Assembly (NCBI RefSeq): GCF_018687715.1
Contig: NC_056752.1
Span: 13,278,501-13,342,500, forward strand
DNA: 64,000 bases
Origin: Carya illinoinensis
Lineage: Eukaryota > Streptophyta > Magnoliopsida > Fagales > Juglandaceae
Reading direction: 5' to 3'
Both the position numbers and the translations under genes were made by a program. This document shows positions 12,593-21,668 of the stretch, piece after piece. Position 1 is the first letter of the stretch; each line of letters starts with the position of its first letter. Below the pieces are notes generated by a model that worked only from the letters and a program-made list of their open reading frames with translations, had not been told where the DNA came from and searched no databases.

Positions 12593-12795
12593 CAACGGTA
12601 ATATTTCAGCAACTTTTCTTCAACGGTAATATTTTCTGTCTTAACTACGAACGGTAATATTTTTTATTTTTTCTCCAATGGTAATATTTTTTGTTTTTTT
12701 TCCAACGGTAATATTTTTTATTTTTTCTCCAACGGTAAATTTTTTAATCTTTTCTCCAACGGTAACTTTTTTTGTCTTCTCTCAAACGGTAACAT
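12593..12795. repeat. Tandem AACGGTAA-type repeats upstream of the Harbinger transposase
   Basis: About eight units of 25-31 bp, each with a core like CAACGGTAAT followed by a T-rich spacer (for example tctccaacggtaa), fill the region between the terminus and the transposase TATA box. The AACGG core matches MYB-binding sites and is close to the mitosis-specific activator consensus. The position suggests binding sites for the element's own Myb-like protein or for host MYB3R factors. That role is inference. Confidence 0.8.
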
Positions 12796-12830
12796 TTTTA
12801 CTCCTATGTCAGACGATAGTAGTAATTCCT

Positions 12831-12838
12831 CTATAAAT
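12831..12838 (+). promoter_or_regulatory. Putative TATA box of the Harbinger transposase
   Basis: ctataaat lies 52 bases upstream of the first ATG of the transposase (12,883), directly downstream of the AACGG repeat array. The start of transcription is not visible from sequence. Confidence 0.6.
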
Positions 12839-12882
12839 ATGCAAACTCAAGCCTCATTTCCTCTATACAAACCAAACTTCTA

Positions 12883-14175
12883 TTGCATCCTTTCATCTCC
12901 CACTCCTTTCATCATATGGCTCGTACTTTCTTTCGCAAATTATTGACATACGTATCATCTGAAGATGATAGCGATGTTCAAAACATGGAGGCGGATGGTC
13001 AGTCATCAAGGCGACGTGGCAATAGCCAACGTCGTAAGTTTATTCGACGTGATCATGTTCAGGGACACGAGCGTCTATTTCATGATTACTTTGCTGAAAA
13101 TCCAGTCTATCCCTCGAATCTATTTCGAAGGAGATTTCGGATGAGTCGTCCCCTATTTCTTCGTATTCTAAATGAAGTAGAGTCTTACGACCCGTACTTC
13201 GTCCAGAGAAGAGATAATGCCGGCCGACTCGGTTTATCTTGTATGCAAAAAATCACCGCAGCACTTAGAATGCTAGCGTATGGGGTTACTGGAGATTTTA
13301 TGGATGAATACATACGTATTGGTGAAAGCATCGCAATGGAGAGCCTAAAAAAATTTTCTGAGACAGTAGTAACTGTTTTCTCAGAAGAATATCTAAGGTC
13401 TCCAACTGCTAATGATATAGCCCGATTGCTTGCAGTTGGTGAACAACAAGGATTCCCAGGAATGCTGGGAAGCATTGATTGCATGCATTGGAAGTGGAAA
13501 AATTGTCCCGCAGCTTGGAAAGGTATGTACTCTGGCCACATCCGTGAACCAACTATTATTTTAGAAGCAGTTGCTTCATATGATCTCTGGATATGGCATG
13601 CCTTTTTTGGTATGCCCGGTTCACATAACGATATTAATGTGCTAGAGAGATCTTTTGTTTTTACGGAACTTGCCCAAGGGCGTGCTCCTCCAGTTAATTA
13701 CACTATTAATGGCAACGACTATACTATGGGCTATTACCTTGCGGACGGTATTTATCCCAAGTGGCAAACTTTTGTGAAGACGATTCCATCACCACGTGGA
13801 AATAAGAAGAAAAATTTTGTGAAAGCACAAGAATCTGCAAGAAAAGATGTCGAGCGTGCATTCGAGGTACTTCAACAACGATTTGCTATCATTCGTGGAC
13901 CTTCCCAAATGTTTAAAGTGAAGGAACTAACGAATATAATGAAAACATGTGTTATTCTACATAATATGATAATTGAAGACGAGCGTGATGATAGTGAGTG
14001 TCTGAACATCGAATATGATCAACTTGATGATAATCTCCCCGAATTGTCGCGCAATCATACAACTGAGCTTACAGACTTCATCCAGCATCATCATGATATT
14101 AGAGATAGCTCGGCTCATCATCAGATTCAAGAAGATCTAATTGAACATCAATGGCTTTTACATTCACAACATTAG
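12883..14175 (+). CDS. PIF/Harbinger DDE transposase (Plant_tran / nuclease HARBI1-like)
   Basis: A single uninterrupted 430-codon frame. The product cuts and pastes the element, acting in the nucleus with the Myb-like partner encoded at 14,447-15,580. An N-terminal basic segment (RRRGNSQRRKFIRRD, about 43-57) precedes the helical domain (RRRFRMSRPLFLRI). The catalytic triad is seen as D199 (GSIDCMHW), D250 (GSHNDINVL) and E324 (RKDVERAFEVLQQRF). The length is usual for the family. The first ATG at 12,883 sits behind a TATA box, but a second ATG at 12,916 (MARTFF) could also serve. No stop or frameshift is present, so the protein could be active. Expression cannot be judged. Confidence 0.95.
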   Translation: MHPFISHSFHHMARTFFRKLLTYVSSEDDSDVQNMEADGQSSRRRGNSQRRKFIRRDHVQGHERLFHDYFAENPVYPSNLFRRRFRMSRPLFLRILNEVESYDPYFVQRRDNAGRLGLSCMQKITAALRMLAYGVTGDFMDEYIRIGESIAMESLKKFSETVVTVFSEEYLRSPTANDIARLLAVGEQQGFPGMLGSIDCMHWKWKNCPAAWKGMYSGHIREPTIILEAVASYDLWIWHAFFGMPGSHNDINVLERSFVFTELAQGRAPPVNYTINGNDYTMGYYLADGIYPKWQTFVKTIPSPRGNKKKNFVKAQESARKDVERAFEVLQQRFAIIRGPSQMFKVKELTNIMKTCVILHNMIIEDERDDSECLNIEYDQLDDNLPELSRNHTTELTDFIQHHHDIRDSSAHHQIQEDLIEHQWLLHSQH

Positions 14176-14446
14176 TCAGGGTTGCTTTACCTTTTATTAT
14201 TTCCTTAATGTAATTGGGCTCCTATGTTTAAGTTAATCGGATTTGCATTTGTATTTCGTTATTGTTATCAATTTCCCGAATATATTAATGGTAATCGAGT
14301 TTGTTTCTGAAAATGTCGTTGAGTCATTAATTGCACAACCATCATCATACTTCCCATATTATCAAATACAAAAAAGATTAATTACATGTATTTTTACACA
14401 TATATAATTGTGTCAAACATAAAATAAGAAATCAAATACAAAATAA

Positions 14447-15580
14447 TCAATCCAAATCGTCGGACCGACTGCGTCTCGCCATGACCTCCCTCTGGAGTTG
14501 CTGGAAAAACTCCCGCTGCAATTCTGGCATGACACTCACATCCATCATCATAATGCGCTGATCTGATTCCTTCTTCGCGAACTCCACTTTCTCAGCTTCC
14601 AACCGCAGCCGTTCGTCCTCTTGACGTAATTTTCTGGTTTCCGTCTCCTTGTCATACGCCATCTTCTCAGCTTTAAGACGAAAAAACTCTTTCTCCTGAG
14701 CACGTGACTCCTCCAACAGAGTATACTTCATCTTCCTGAGTTGGAAGTTCTCCTTTGCATGCTGGCCTTGGGCCTTTCGTTTTCCTTTCTCAGATTTCCT
14801 TCCAATTGGTCGGTCGAGCTCGATAACTTCATTCTCCATCACATGATCCGCCTCGAGATCAAAAACTAAATCAACTGTAGCTCCAGAACATCGAGTTGGG
14901 GTCGGGGATGGGGACATCGTCTTCCTCCGCTTTGGATCCTCCTTTGTGGCGTGCCAAATCCACTTAGGTTGGTCCTTCAACAGGTGCCAACAATGCTGGA
15001 ACTGGAATGAACATTTCTCGAGTGATTGGTACATAAGCTTCGCCTTCTCAAACTTGCATGAGAAAAAAATTAAAATATTAAACAAATGTTCGGTTCGAGA
15101 AATTAAACACAAATTACTGAAGTAATGATTTGGAAATTCTACCTTATCTTGTTCGGTCATGCCACTTTGATTTAACCCTTCAACTTGGGTTAGTTTCGCA
15201 CAAAATTTGTTTGTGGCATTTTGGATCACCGACCACCGGTGAATTAAGGATTTTATTGTCCACTCATTTGTGGTTTCTTTAAATTGTTGAAAGTACTCAA
15301 AAATTTTTTCCCAAAGCTGGGAGTGTTTTTGATCTGTTCCCTGGACGGCATCAAGGCTACAATTTAGCCATGCGGAGACAAGTAACTTGTCTTCCTCGGG
15401 GGTAAAATTCGCACCCCTCACTGATTTCCTAACGCCGATAGGCTCGTTAGGGGGTAGAGGTGGAGAGTCATCAAAGATCAATGGAGATGTTCCACATTGC
15501 CCATCATAAGTGGGCTCAAGTTGAGGATCTTCACTTAGGAGGTTGGTGAAGTACATATGACCAGGGTCTTGTGAATCCAT
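14447..15580 (-). CDS. Harbinger ORF1: Myb/SANT-like DNA-binding protein
   Basis: This minus-strand gene converges on the transposase. The N-terminal part has a trihelix/Myb-SANT pattern (NFTPEEDKLLVSAWLNCS, then WEKIFEYFQQF and SLIHRWSVIQ). The C-terminal part is a charged, probably coiled-coil helix (KAEKMAYDKETETRKLRQE). Proteins of this type bind near the termini and assist the transposase. Database entries often mislabel them as glutathione S-transferase T3-like. A 90-bp segment, 15,053-15,142, has GT-AG ends and reads LCLISRTEHLFNILIFF. It is probably an intron that stays open when retained, since 90 is a multiple of three. Removing it leaves 347 residues. No disabling lesion is visible. 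Confidence 0.88.
   Translation of the reverse strand: MDSQDPGHMYFTNLLSEDPQLEPTYDGQCGTSPLIFDDSPPLPPNEPIGVRKSVRGANFTPEEDKLLVSAWLNCSLDAVQGTDQKHSQLWEKIFEYFQQFKETTNEWTIKSLIHRWSVIQNATNKFCAKLTQVEGLNQSGMTEQDKVEFPNHYFSNLCLISRTEHLFNILIFFSCKFEKAKLMYQSLEKCSFQFQHCWHLLKDQPKWIWHATKEDPKRRKTMSPSPTPTRCSGATVDLVFDLEADHVMENEVIELDRPIGRKSEKGKRKAQGQHAKENFQLRKMKYTLLEESRAQEKEFFRLKAEKMAYDKETETRKLRQEDERLRLEAEKVEFAKKESDQRIMMMDVSVMPELQREFFQQLQREVMARRSRSDDLD
15053..15142 (-). other. Probable 90-bp intron inside Harbinger ORF1
   Basis: On the minus strand the donor is AAG|GTAGAA and the acceptor is ATGCAAG|TTTGAG. The encoded residues are unlike the hydrophilic flanks, and removal joins EQDK to FEKAKLMYQ. Its length is divisible by three and it has no stop, so both spliced and unspliced messages would be open. 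Confidence 0.75.
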
Positions 15581-15599
15581 CTCTAATAAAACCCCAAAA

Positions 15600-17670
15600 T
15601 GTTAGAGCCCAAATAACTTGGAAAAATTTACATCTTTTGTTCGGGGCTCAGGAACCGAATGGTGACATCAAAGATTTTTGGCCACCCACTCATGGCTGCA
15701 ACACCGATTGCCAGTACTTGTTGGCCGTCCGGGTTACCTCGCCATTGAGGAGATGGCCAATCATATCCCGTATCCCCACATGCGGTTGTTATCATCACAG
15801 CCGAGGGGGTTTACTTTACACATTAATTATATTCACAACATAATACAAAACACCAACCAAAACAGTATGCAAATCACAAATAAAAAAATAAGAGCATCCC
15901 CATCCGAATCAAGTATTTATTATAATATAAAATATATTAATTACTAAAACGGCTCAGAATGGTGTAAATATTGACAGCATGCGTAAGTAAGGCCCCGAAC
16001 ATCGAATGGCTGCAAAACCCCACCCGAACCCCGATTGCATTTTGTGAAAAGTATCACAAACTGTAATATGGTCATCCGGATGAGGATTACCCCGCCATAA
16101 CGTGGGTCCCTAATTAACACTAGTGAATTAAGCCCCCCTATAACACCATCATCATAGCCTATTGGAATGCATCCCTAGCCCGATATATATGAAACACTGC
16201 AAATGATATACAAGAATGGCACAAAAATTAATTAACGGAAATGGCTATTAATCTGAAAACAGAATCTGCACAGACCAATAATATTAACATGGAAGCTCAA
16301 ATAAAATAATCAGAAAACAAATAATAACTTCAGTCATCGAGACAGTTCATCACTGTATTCAACTATCAAATTTGTTCAAAATGAAGGGTAAATGAATATC
16401 CACCAACCACAAAAAGCCACATATGGACTGAGTACACATTTTCAAAAGAAATTGGAAAGGTATAAGTGCAAAAATAAATACCAGAAAACCACGCCCCTAA
16501 CCCATTAGATATAAAGTCCAAAAATCAATCCCTACAGACTTCACACCTAAATGAGATACCAAGGAAACTTAATGGTAATATTGCACATGTTATTGGCATA
16601 ACAAACATCACACCTATCAATATAGATTGCAGAGAACCACAAAAATCAGTAGAATTTAACTCAAATTTTGGAAGATTTCTCAGCTTGCCAAACATAATTT
16701 TCAGTTTATACAACTACATAACCAAATATGTTCCACATAGAAAGCCACAAATGAAATCAGCACTTCCCAAATTCTGGCATGGTAATCGAAACAACACTCC
16801 CAAAGGCTCAAAAATCTGTCCAGCGATTATCAGAGCAATAAGGATATCAACAACCATCCAAATAACCCAAACAGAGCAACAATAATTCTCATTTTCAGAC
16901 CCAGTTAAATTGCTCAACAAATCTAGTATTTTGAGCAAGAAAAGATTACTAAATACATAAAAAAAAAAATCTGCATAGAAGAACATACATAACCACAAAG
17001 TTTCAGATCCAAACAATATCAATTTCGGCCCTTCAACAGATATCAGTGTAGTTATCAAATCTCAGAGAAATGGTAATCGAAACAACAAATTCTCAGCAAC
17101 CCAATTTCTCCAACCATTTTCAGCGCCTATTTTGAGCAAGAATAGCTAGGGTTTTCAGATCGTATATACAAAAATCTAGAGGTTTAAGTAAAATTAGATC
17201 ACGGTAAATCACTGCAACCATGATTAAACCGAGATGGAGGATTTTGTTTTTGAGATAGAGAAGCTCGGTGGCCAGCCATGGAGGATGCCCGGTTCACAAA
17301 GTCCAGCCATGGAAGGTGCCGAAACATAGAAAGAGATAGGCCAATAGGTGAGAAACCAGCCATGGAGGAAAGCGAAAGTTTAGAGATTACCCACATTCGG
17401 TGCAAGCTTCGTCTGATTGCGAGGGAGGAGTCGAGGAGGTGATTTCGCACGGCCACCCAACTGTCTAGAGAAGAGAAACGCGGGACCAAGAAAGAGAAAA
17501 ACAATTTGGAGACAAACAGTAGATGCACAAATATGAGATATCACTGTACAAACCGGAAACCCAAATCGCATTTTAGGGATTGGGATGGAGAGCCATTTTC
17601 ATCAAAACCCTAAAATTTATCCTCAAATTTTAGGAAAAATCTCGGTATGGGGATGCTGATGGGGATGCTC
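15600..17670. other. Non-coding right part of the Harbinger element
   Basis: This region lies beyond the start of the Myb-like ORF. It has two diverged copies of a leader-like stretch (near 15,640-15,780 and 15,985-16,120, both with CGAATGG, GGCTGCAA and a CCGCCAT/CGCCATT motif). Short CAGCCATGGAGG repeats occur near 17,273-17,365. No long frame has recognisable similarity. It probably holds the 5' leader and promoter of the minus-strand ORF. Confidence 0.55.
15892..15910. repeat. Internal copy of the Harbinger left terminus
   Basis: gagcatccccatccgaatc repeats the first 16 bases of the left terminus (12,145-12,160) in the same orientation, and is preceded by TAA. With the right end at 17,670 it could delimit a nested non-autonomous element of about 1.8 kb (15,892-17,670), or mark a rearrangement within the larger element. 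Confidence 0.75.
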
Positions 17671-20251
17671 TTAGCCATCTGTGTTAAAATTGCACATACG
17701 ACCGCAACTCAAAAAATTCTTTTCAGTACAAACATCATGGCCACCATGCTACACCTAGTACTCCCTGTTTTGTGCCCAATATCAGCCGTCCCCCCCTAAA
17801 TCGTCATTTTAAGTTATTTTTTTATTTTTGTTATTTTTCATATATGGTAATGCTTATTTTTAGCAACGATAATTTTATTCTAGATTTTAGCAAGACATCT
17901 AATTTTATTCGTATTTTATTATTTGGTTGTAATTGAAATTTTGTTTTTTTCCCTTAATTATTGTAACCCGGCTTGTGGTTTTTAGAAGATATATTCAAGT
18001 TTTATAAAGAAACTCTAATCTGAAAGTGCTCTATTTGCGTTTTTCTCAATCTAAATATGTATCCAACTTACGTTGTTGTACTAACTGGCATCCGCTTCAA
18101 GAATACTCAACTGGACACTTACAAACATTATAATAAAAACATTAATGCTATTCATTTAAAAAGGAATAATAAATCAAAATCTGAGGGTAAAGGGCCCCTC
18201 TCGTTCGATCTTATCATCATCCATTTCTATAATTCTTCTTTTAAGAAAGTTAATTCTAAATGCTTTTTTTTCTTAATTATTATTTTTTGGATAAGCTTCT
18301 TTTTCTTCTTCTCACTATTGCTATTTTTGTTGCTTTCTGGGTTAAATCACTCAGATGATCCAAGCTGGAAGATGGTACTTACATAGGCCTACCTGCTTAG
18401 GGTGCCTTTATTTTAACCAGCAGGATTAAAAAGAAATCAATGGAATCATTGCTCTCCTTTTCCATAAAGTTGGTCAGTATGTGATAGAAAAACACGTTCT
18501 TATCTCAAAATACATCTTTTTAAAGCTCTAAAGTTCAGTAGGAGCCAGAAGATGGTTAAAGCTTAAGAGAATTATTGTCGTTAAAGTATGCCTTTGTATA
18601 AACAAAATCTTAGAACGTGTTTGCTTTGCGAAACATGTTATTGACTATATCTTTATAAAAATATTTAATGCTAACTTTATAGATTTAAAAAATAAATAAA
18701 ATCATGATCCACCACGCCATTTGATTTTTGCACAACTAGGAGATTAATATCATATTATTCAAGAGAAATACTATTATATTCCCTAATTTATACCACTTAT
18801 TTTGTTCTCTTGTAGAACTACCGTATAGTGTCACGCAGCTTAGTAAAAAAAATTGAAAACACAAACATAAAAAAGTAGAGAGAGTCTAAGATTTTAGTCT
18901 TCATCTTGTTGTATTTTCAGGCTTTATTATATTTTGAGTTTATATTTTTAATTTTTTTTTTGTAATAAGCCACGTATGCCACATCAAAGCGACAAAGTGA
19001 ATGATATAAATTAAAGACATAGTAGCATTAGTCTATTACTTAATCCACTAAGTATTATTGCAAGGATTAAATATTTTAGATTTTTTTAATCTAAAATTTT
19101 AGATTTAAGTTGTTAGAGAAATAGATGCATTTATAGTAGATTGAATGAATTTCATAAAATATTTTTAAATGATCAATAAATTCGTCACAGCTCGAAGTTT
19201 ATGTTACTATTTCTTTTTAAATTATAAAAATTATTAAATTAGTATAAAAATTATTAAAAATCTAAATTTAAAATATATATGGTTAATCAATCATATTAAG
19301 AAGATTTTTCATTTACCTAATCGATGGGTCCAATCATACGTGGGTCCCATTTTATGATAGCGGTAAAGAGACAAAACTTTTGATCTTTTGCTTTTAACAA
19401 AAGTCACCAAAGTCCCACACATGTTCATGAAGTGACTACAGCATATAAACACACGTTGTTGCCATTCTAGATAAGCTATAGTTAGATCTTATTTCAGAAG
19501 AGATCATCTCATTTTAAATATTTTCAAACTTTTTTTAAAAAATATCATTTAAATAGAAAATATTTTTTTAATTTTATCATCAAATTATTATTTAATTATT
19601 ATAATTTTTTCATATTTTTAAGTAAAACATAAAAGACAATGCAATTTTTTCAAATTTTAAAACAAAAATTATATTTAAACATTTTTCTAGAAAATTCTTT
19701 ATCTTCTAAGATGAGATTGTTATTTAGTTTCTCTACATAATTTTCTGAAAATGTAAACAAAATCAATTCTTTTTAAGAGAAAATAATGTAAATATCCACC
19801 AAATTGAGTAAAAAATTTCGAGAAATATAACTATGAACTCACTCCATATATATCTAAGAATCTAAGTTTGAATAACAATAAAAAAAAAAATAGAAAAAAT
19901 CACTGCAAAAAAGGTATTTAAAAGCTCTAACAGACACAAATAAGATAGACTATATATCTCACATACCATACCCTAATTGGGATTTCTTTTGGTGCATAAT
20001 TTATAAAAATAATCAAGTTGTAGGTTAAATAATTTGAATTTTTGAACAATTTGCTAACTACATGAAAATGATTTTTTTTTTATTTTTTATTTTTAAATTT
20101 TGACAGTACCAAACGCAAATTTGTTCTTAATTATTTGCACATTTAATTATATCTAAAAATGAACTTTAACGACGACCCGTAATTGTTTTCCTTCGGATTA
20201 ACAAACAAACCCTTACTTCTTGTTATAAAAAAAAAAATATCCCTCCTTTGC

Positions 20252-20313
<62 letters not shown>

Positions 20314-20598
20314 TATAAATATTAAAAAAGTATTTTTTAGAGAAAAAATTGACTAAAACAATCTATTAAAAAATAATATTACATGATGTAAATCTTTTAT
20401 ATTCTTTTTAAAAAATTGGGATAAATTTGAAATTCATATAAATTTATTTTTATAATAATAAAAAATATTTTTTTATAAAAAAAATGTTAAACTTATATGT
20501 AATAAGATTGTATATAATATTATTTTTAAAAAAAATAATATTATAGTAATTCTTTTTTTTTTTTTTTTGGTAAAAACAACGAATAACAGTGAGGGTGA
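17671..20598. other. Intergenic region upstream of CNGC-A, shared with copy B
   Basis: From about 17,850 the sequence aligns with copy B from about 39,400 onward. The block 18,066-18,560 also aligns with 39,870-40,345 and 56,800-57,272, so it occurs three times. Near 19,471-19,750 a degenerate MITE-like segment has ATCTCAT at one end and ATGAGAT at the other, and also occurs in B. A 57-bp (AG)n run at 20,254-20,310 is absent from B. The small ORFs here are AT-rich and not convincing. Confidence 0.7.
20254..20310. repeat. (AG)n microsatellite
   Basis: About 28 perfect AG units, present in copy A only. The equivalent place in copy B (near 42,721) reads catagagaaagaaatc, followed by a short (AT)n. 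Confidence 0.95.
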
Positions 20599-20610
20599 CA
20601 CGTGTGACGT
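20599..20610. promoter_or_regulatory. G-box CACGTG plus TGACGT element upstream of CNGC-A
   Basis: cacgtgtgacgt combines a palindromic G-box/ABRE core (20,599-20,604) with a TGACG bZIP (as-1-like) core, about 1.07 kb upstream of the start codon and about 0.2 kb upstream of the inferred first donor. Copy B at the same position (about 43,250-43,265) reads gagttgtgagattc, so both cores are lost there. Binding is inferred from motif identity only. Confidence 0.5.
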
Positions 20611-20689
20611 TCGGACAAAGTAGAACCAGGAGGGTGCCACCACAAAGTTACACAACTCAATAATTTCGGGGGGGCTCACTTTGGACCTT

Positions 20690-21668
20690 GGTGGCTGACT
20701 TCAGAGTCATCGCTCGCGCGAGCTTTTTTCCGTGCTCTCTGCCTTCTTCTTCTCGGAACTTCTTCTTCAAATACCGTAGACCATTCTTGTTGTTTCTCAG
20801 CATCAATGAAAGCAACACAGATGTAAGGTACTCCAAATATGCTCAGTTCTATGCATTTTTGTTTACTCTCTCTTTCAGTTTTTGTTTGGTAGATATGAAA
20901 CGGTTAGAAAACAAAATAAAAGAATACTAACCCCAGAGAAGAAGACCCTTTACCCTGATATTTGTTCTTCTTTTTGTTTTTTTTTTCTTTCTTTCTTTCC
21001 TTCTGAAGCGCCGACAAAATTAGTACATAACAATATAAATGTTTTCTTCTTCTTGTATTTCCTTTCACTCTACTCAGCAACCAAACAGAAGTTGATATTT
21101 GAGTGCTTTTCTTGATCAAGGATGAAACCATACTAGTAAAAGACAATTATATCTAGTGCCTCACTTTTTTTCTCTCGGCAACCAAACAGATCAGCTTATA
21201 TCGGCTTTTTATTTTCTTATTGTCTTTTTATCACCACTACTCAAGTTGAGAAGGTTGCTTTACATTTGGATCGTTTGTCATGTTGTCTCTAAATTACCGA
21301 AGTCTTTGAATTCCAATTAATTTCTACTGCTCAGTGCTGACTGTAAAAACGGGAGTAAGAGTAGTAGAAAGTGATCAAATCGTGTTACGCATTTAAAGTT
21401 GTCTCTTGACTTCAGAGTTGACTAGTCGCTCCTCGGAAAAGTAACAAATATTAGTCATAAATTGCTAAAAATATCACATTTCTTCCTCATATTGTTTGGC
21501 TTTCAAATTACGTAGCATGGGACATTCTGTAATTCCATTGTAGAGACTATCGTATTTGAACTTCTTCTACTGCAGGGCCTGGATTTTAGTTTTTGATATC
21601 TGTAACTAAAAAGCGTGTCAAAATCACGAGTTGGGCTCTTTCTATTGGAGTTCTAATTGGCCGCAGGA
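20690..21668 (+). other. Inferred 5' UTR of CNGC-A with leader intron
   Basis: A leader exon is likely to end at the donor cagat|GTAAGG (20,823), with the leader resuming after ctgCAG (21,573-21,575) and running to the ATG at 21,669. Copy B keeps both sites (donor at 43,467, acceptor ending 43... i.e. AG at 44,242-44,243). The conserved splice signals in both copies support an untranslated first intron of about 0.75 kb. cDNA would be needed to prove it. Confidence 0.5.

Larger units (their letters stand above)
12145..17670 (+). mobile_element. PIF/Harbinger DNA transposon with two convergent ORFs
   Basis: The left end reads gagcatccccatccga and the right end reads tgatggggatgctc, which is its inverted complement. 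The inverted similarity weakens further inward (left cctcaaatttatcc, right tatcctcaaattt). The element holds a DDE transposase on the plus strand and a Myb/SANT-like protein on the minus strand, the two-gene arrangement of plant PIF/Harbinger elements. The right flank is TTA, the family's usual 3-bp target. The left flank reads CTT, so a perfect target duplication is not shown. An extra copy of the left terminus lies at 15,892. Copy B lacks the element. Confidence 0.87.

Noticed and set aside
12593..12795. CRISPR-like spacing of AACGGTAA repeats
   Set aside because: Units are T-rich, imperfect, of variable length and lie in a plant transposon promoter. There are no cas genes and the sequence is eukaryotic.
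16525..17571. Hydrophobic minus-strand frames in the right part of the Harbinger element as membrane proteins
   Set aside because: They are short, overlapping and without recognisable family. The composition follows from AT-rich non-coding DNA.
18057..18386. Small ORFs in the triplicated upstream block (also 40,030-40,335)
   Set aside because: The frames are dominated by poly(T) tracts encoding Phe/Leu, and they are not conserved between the three copies.
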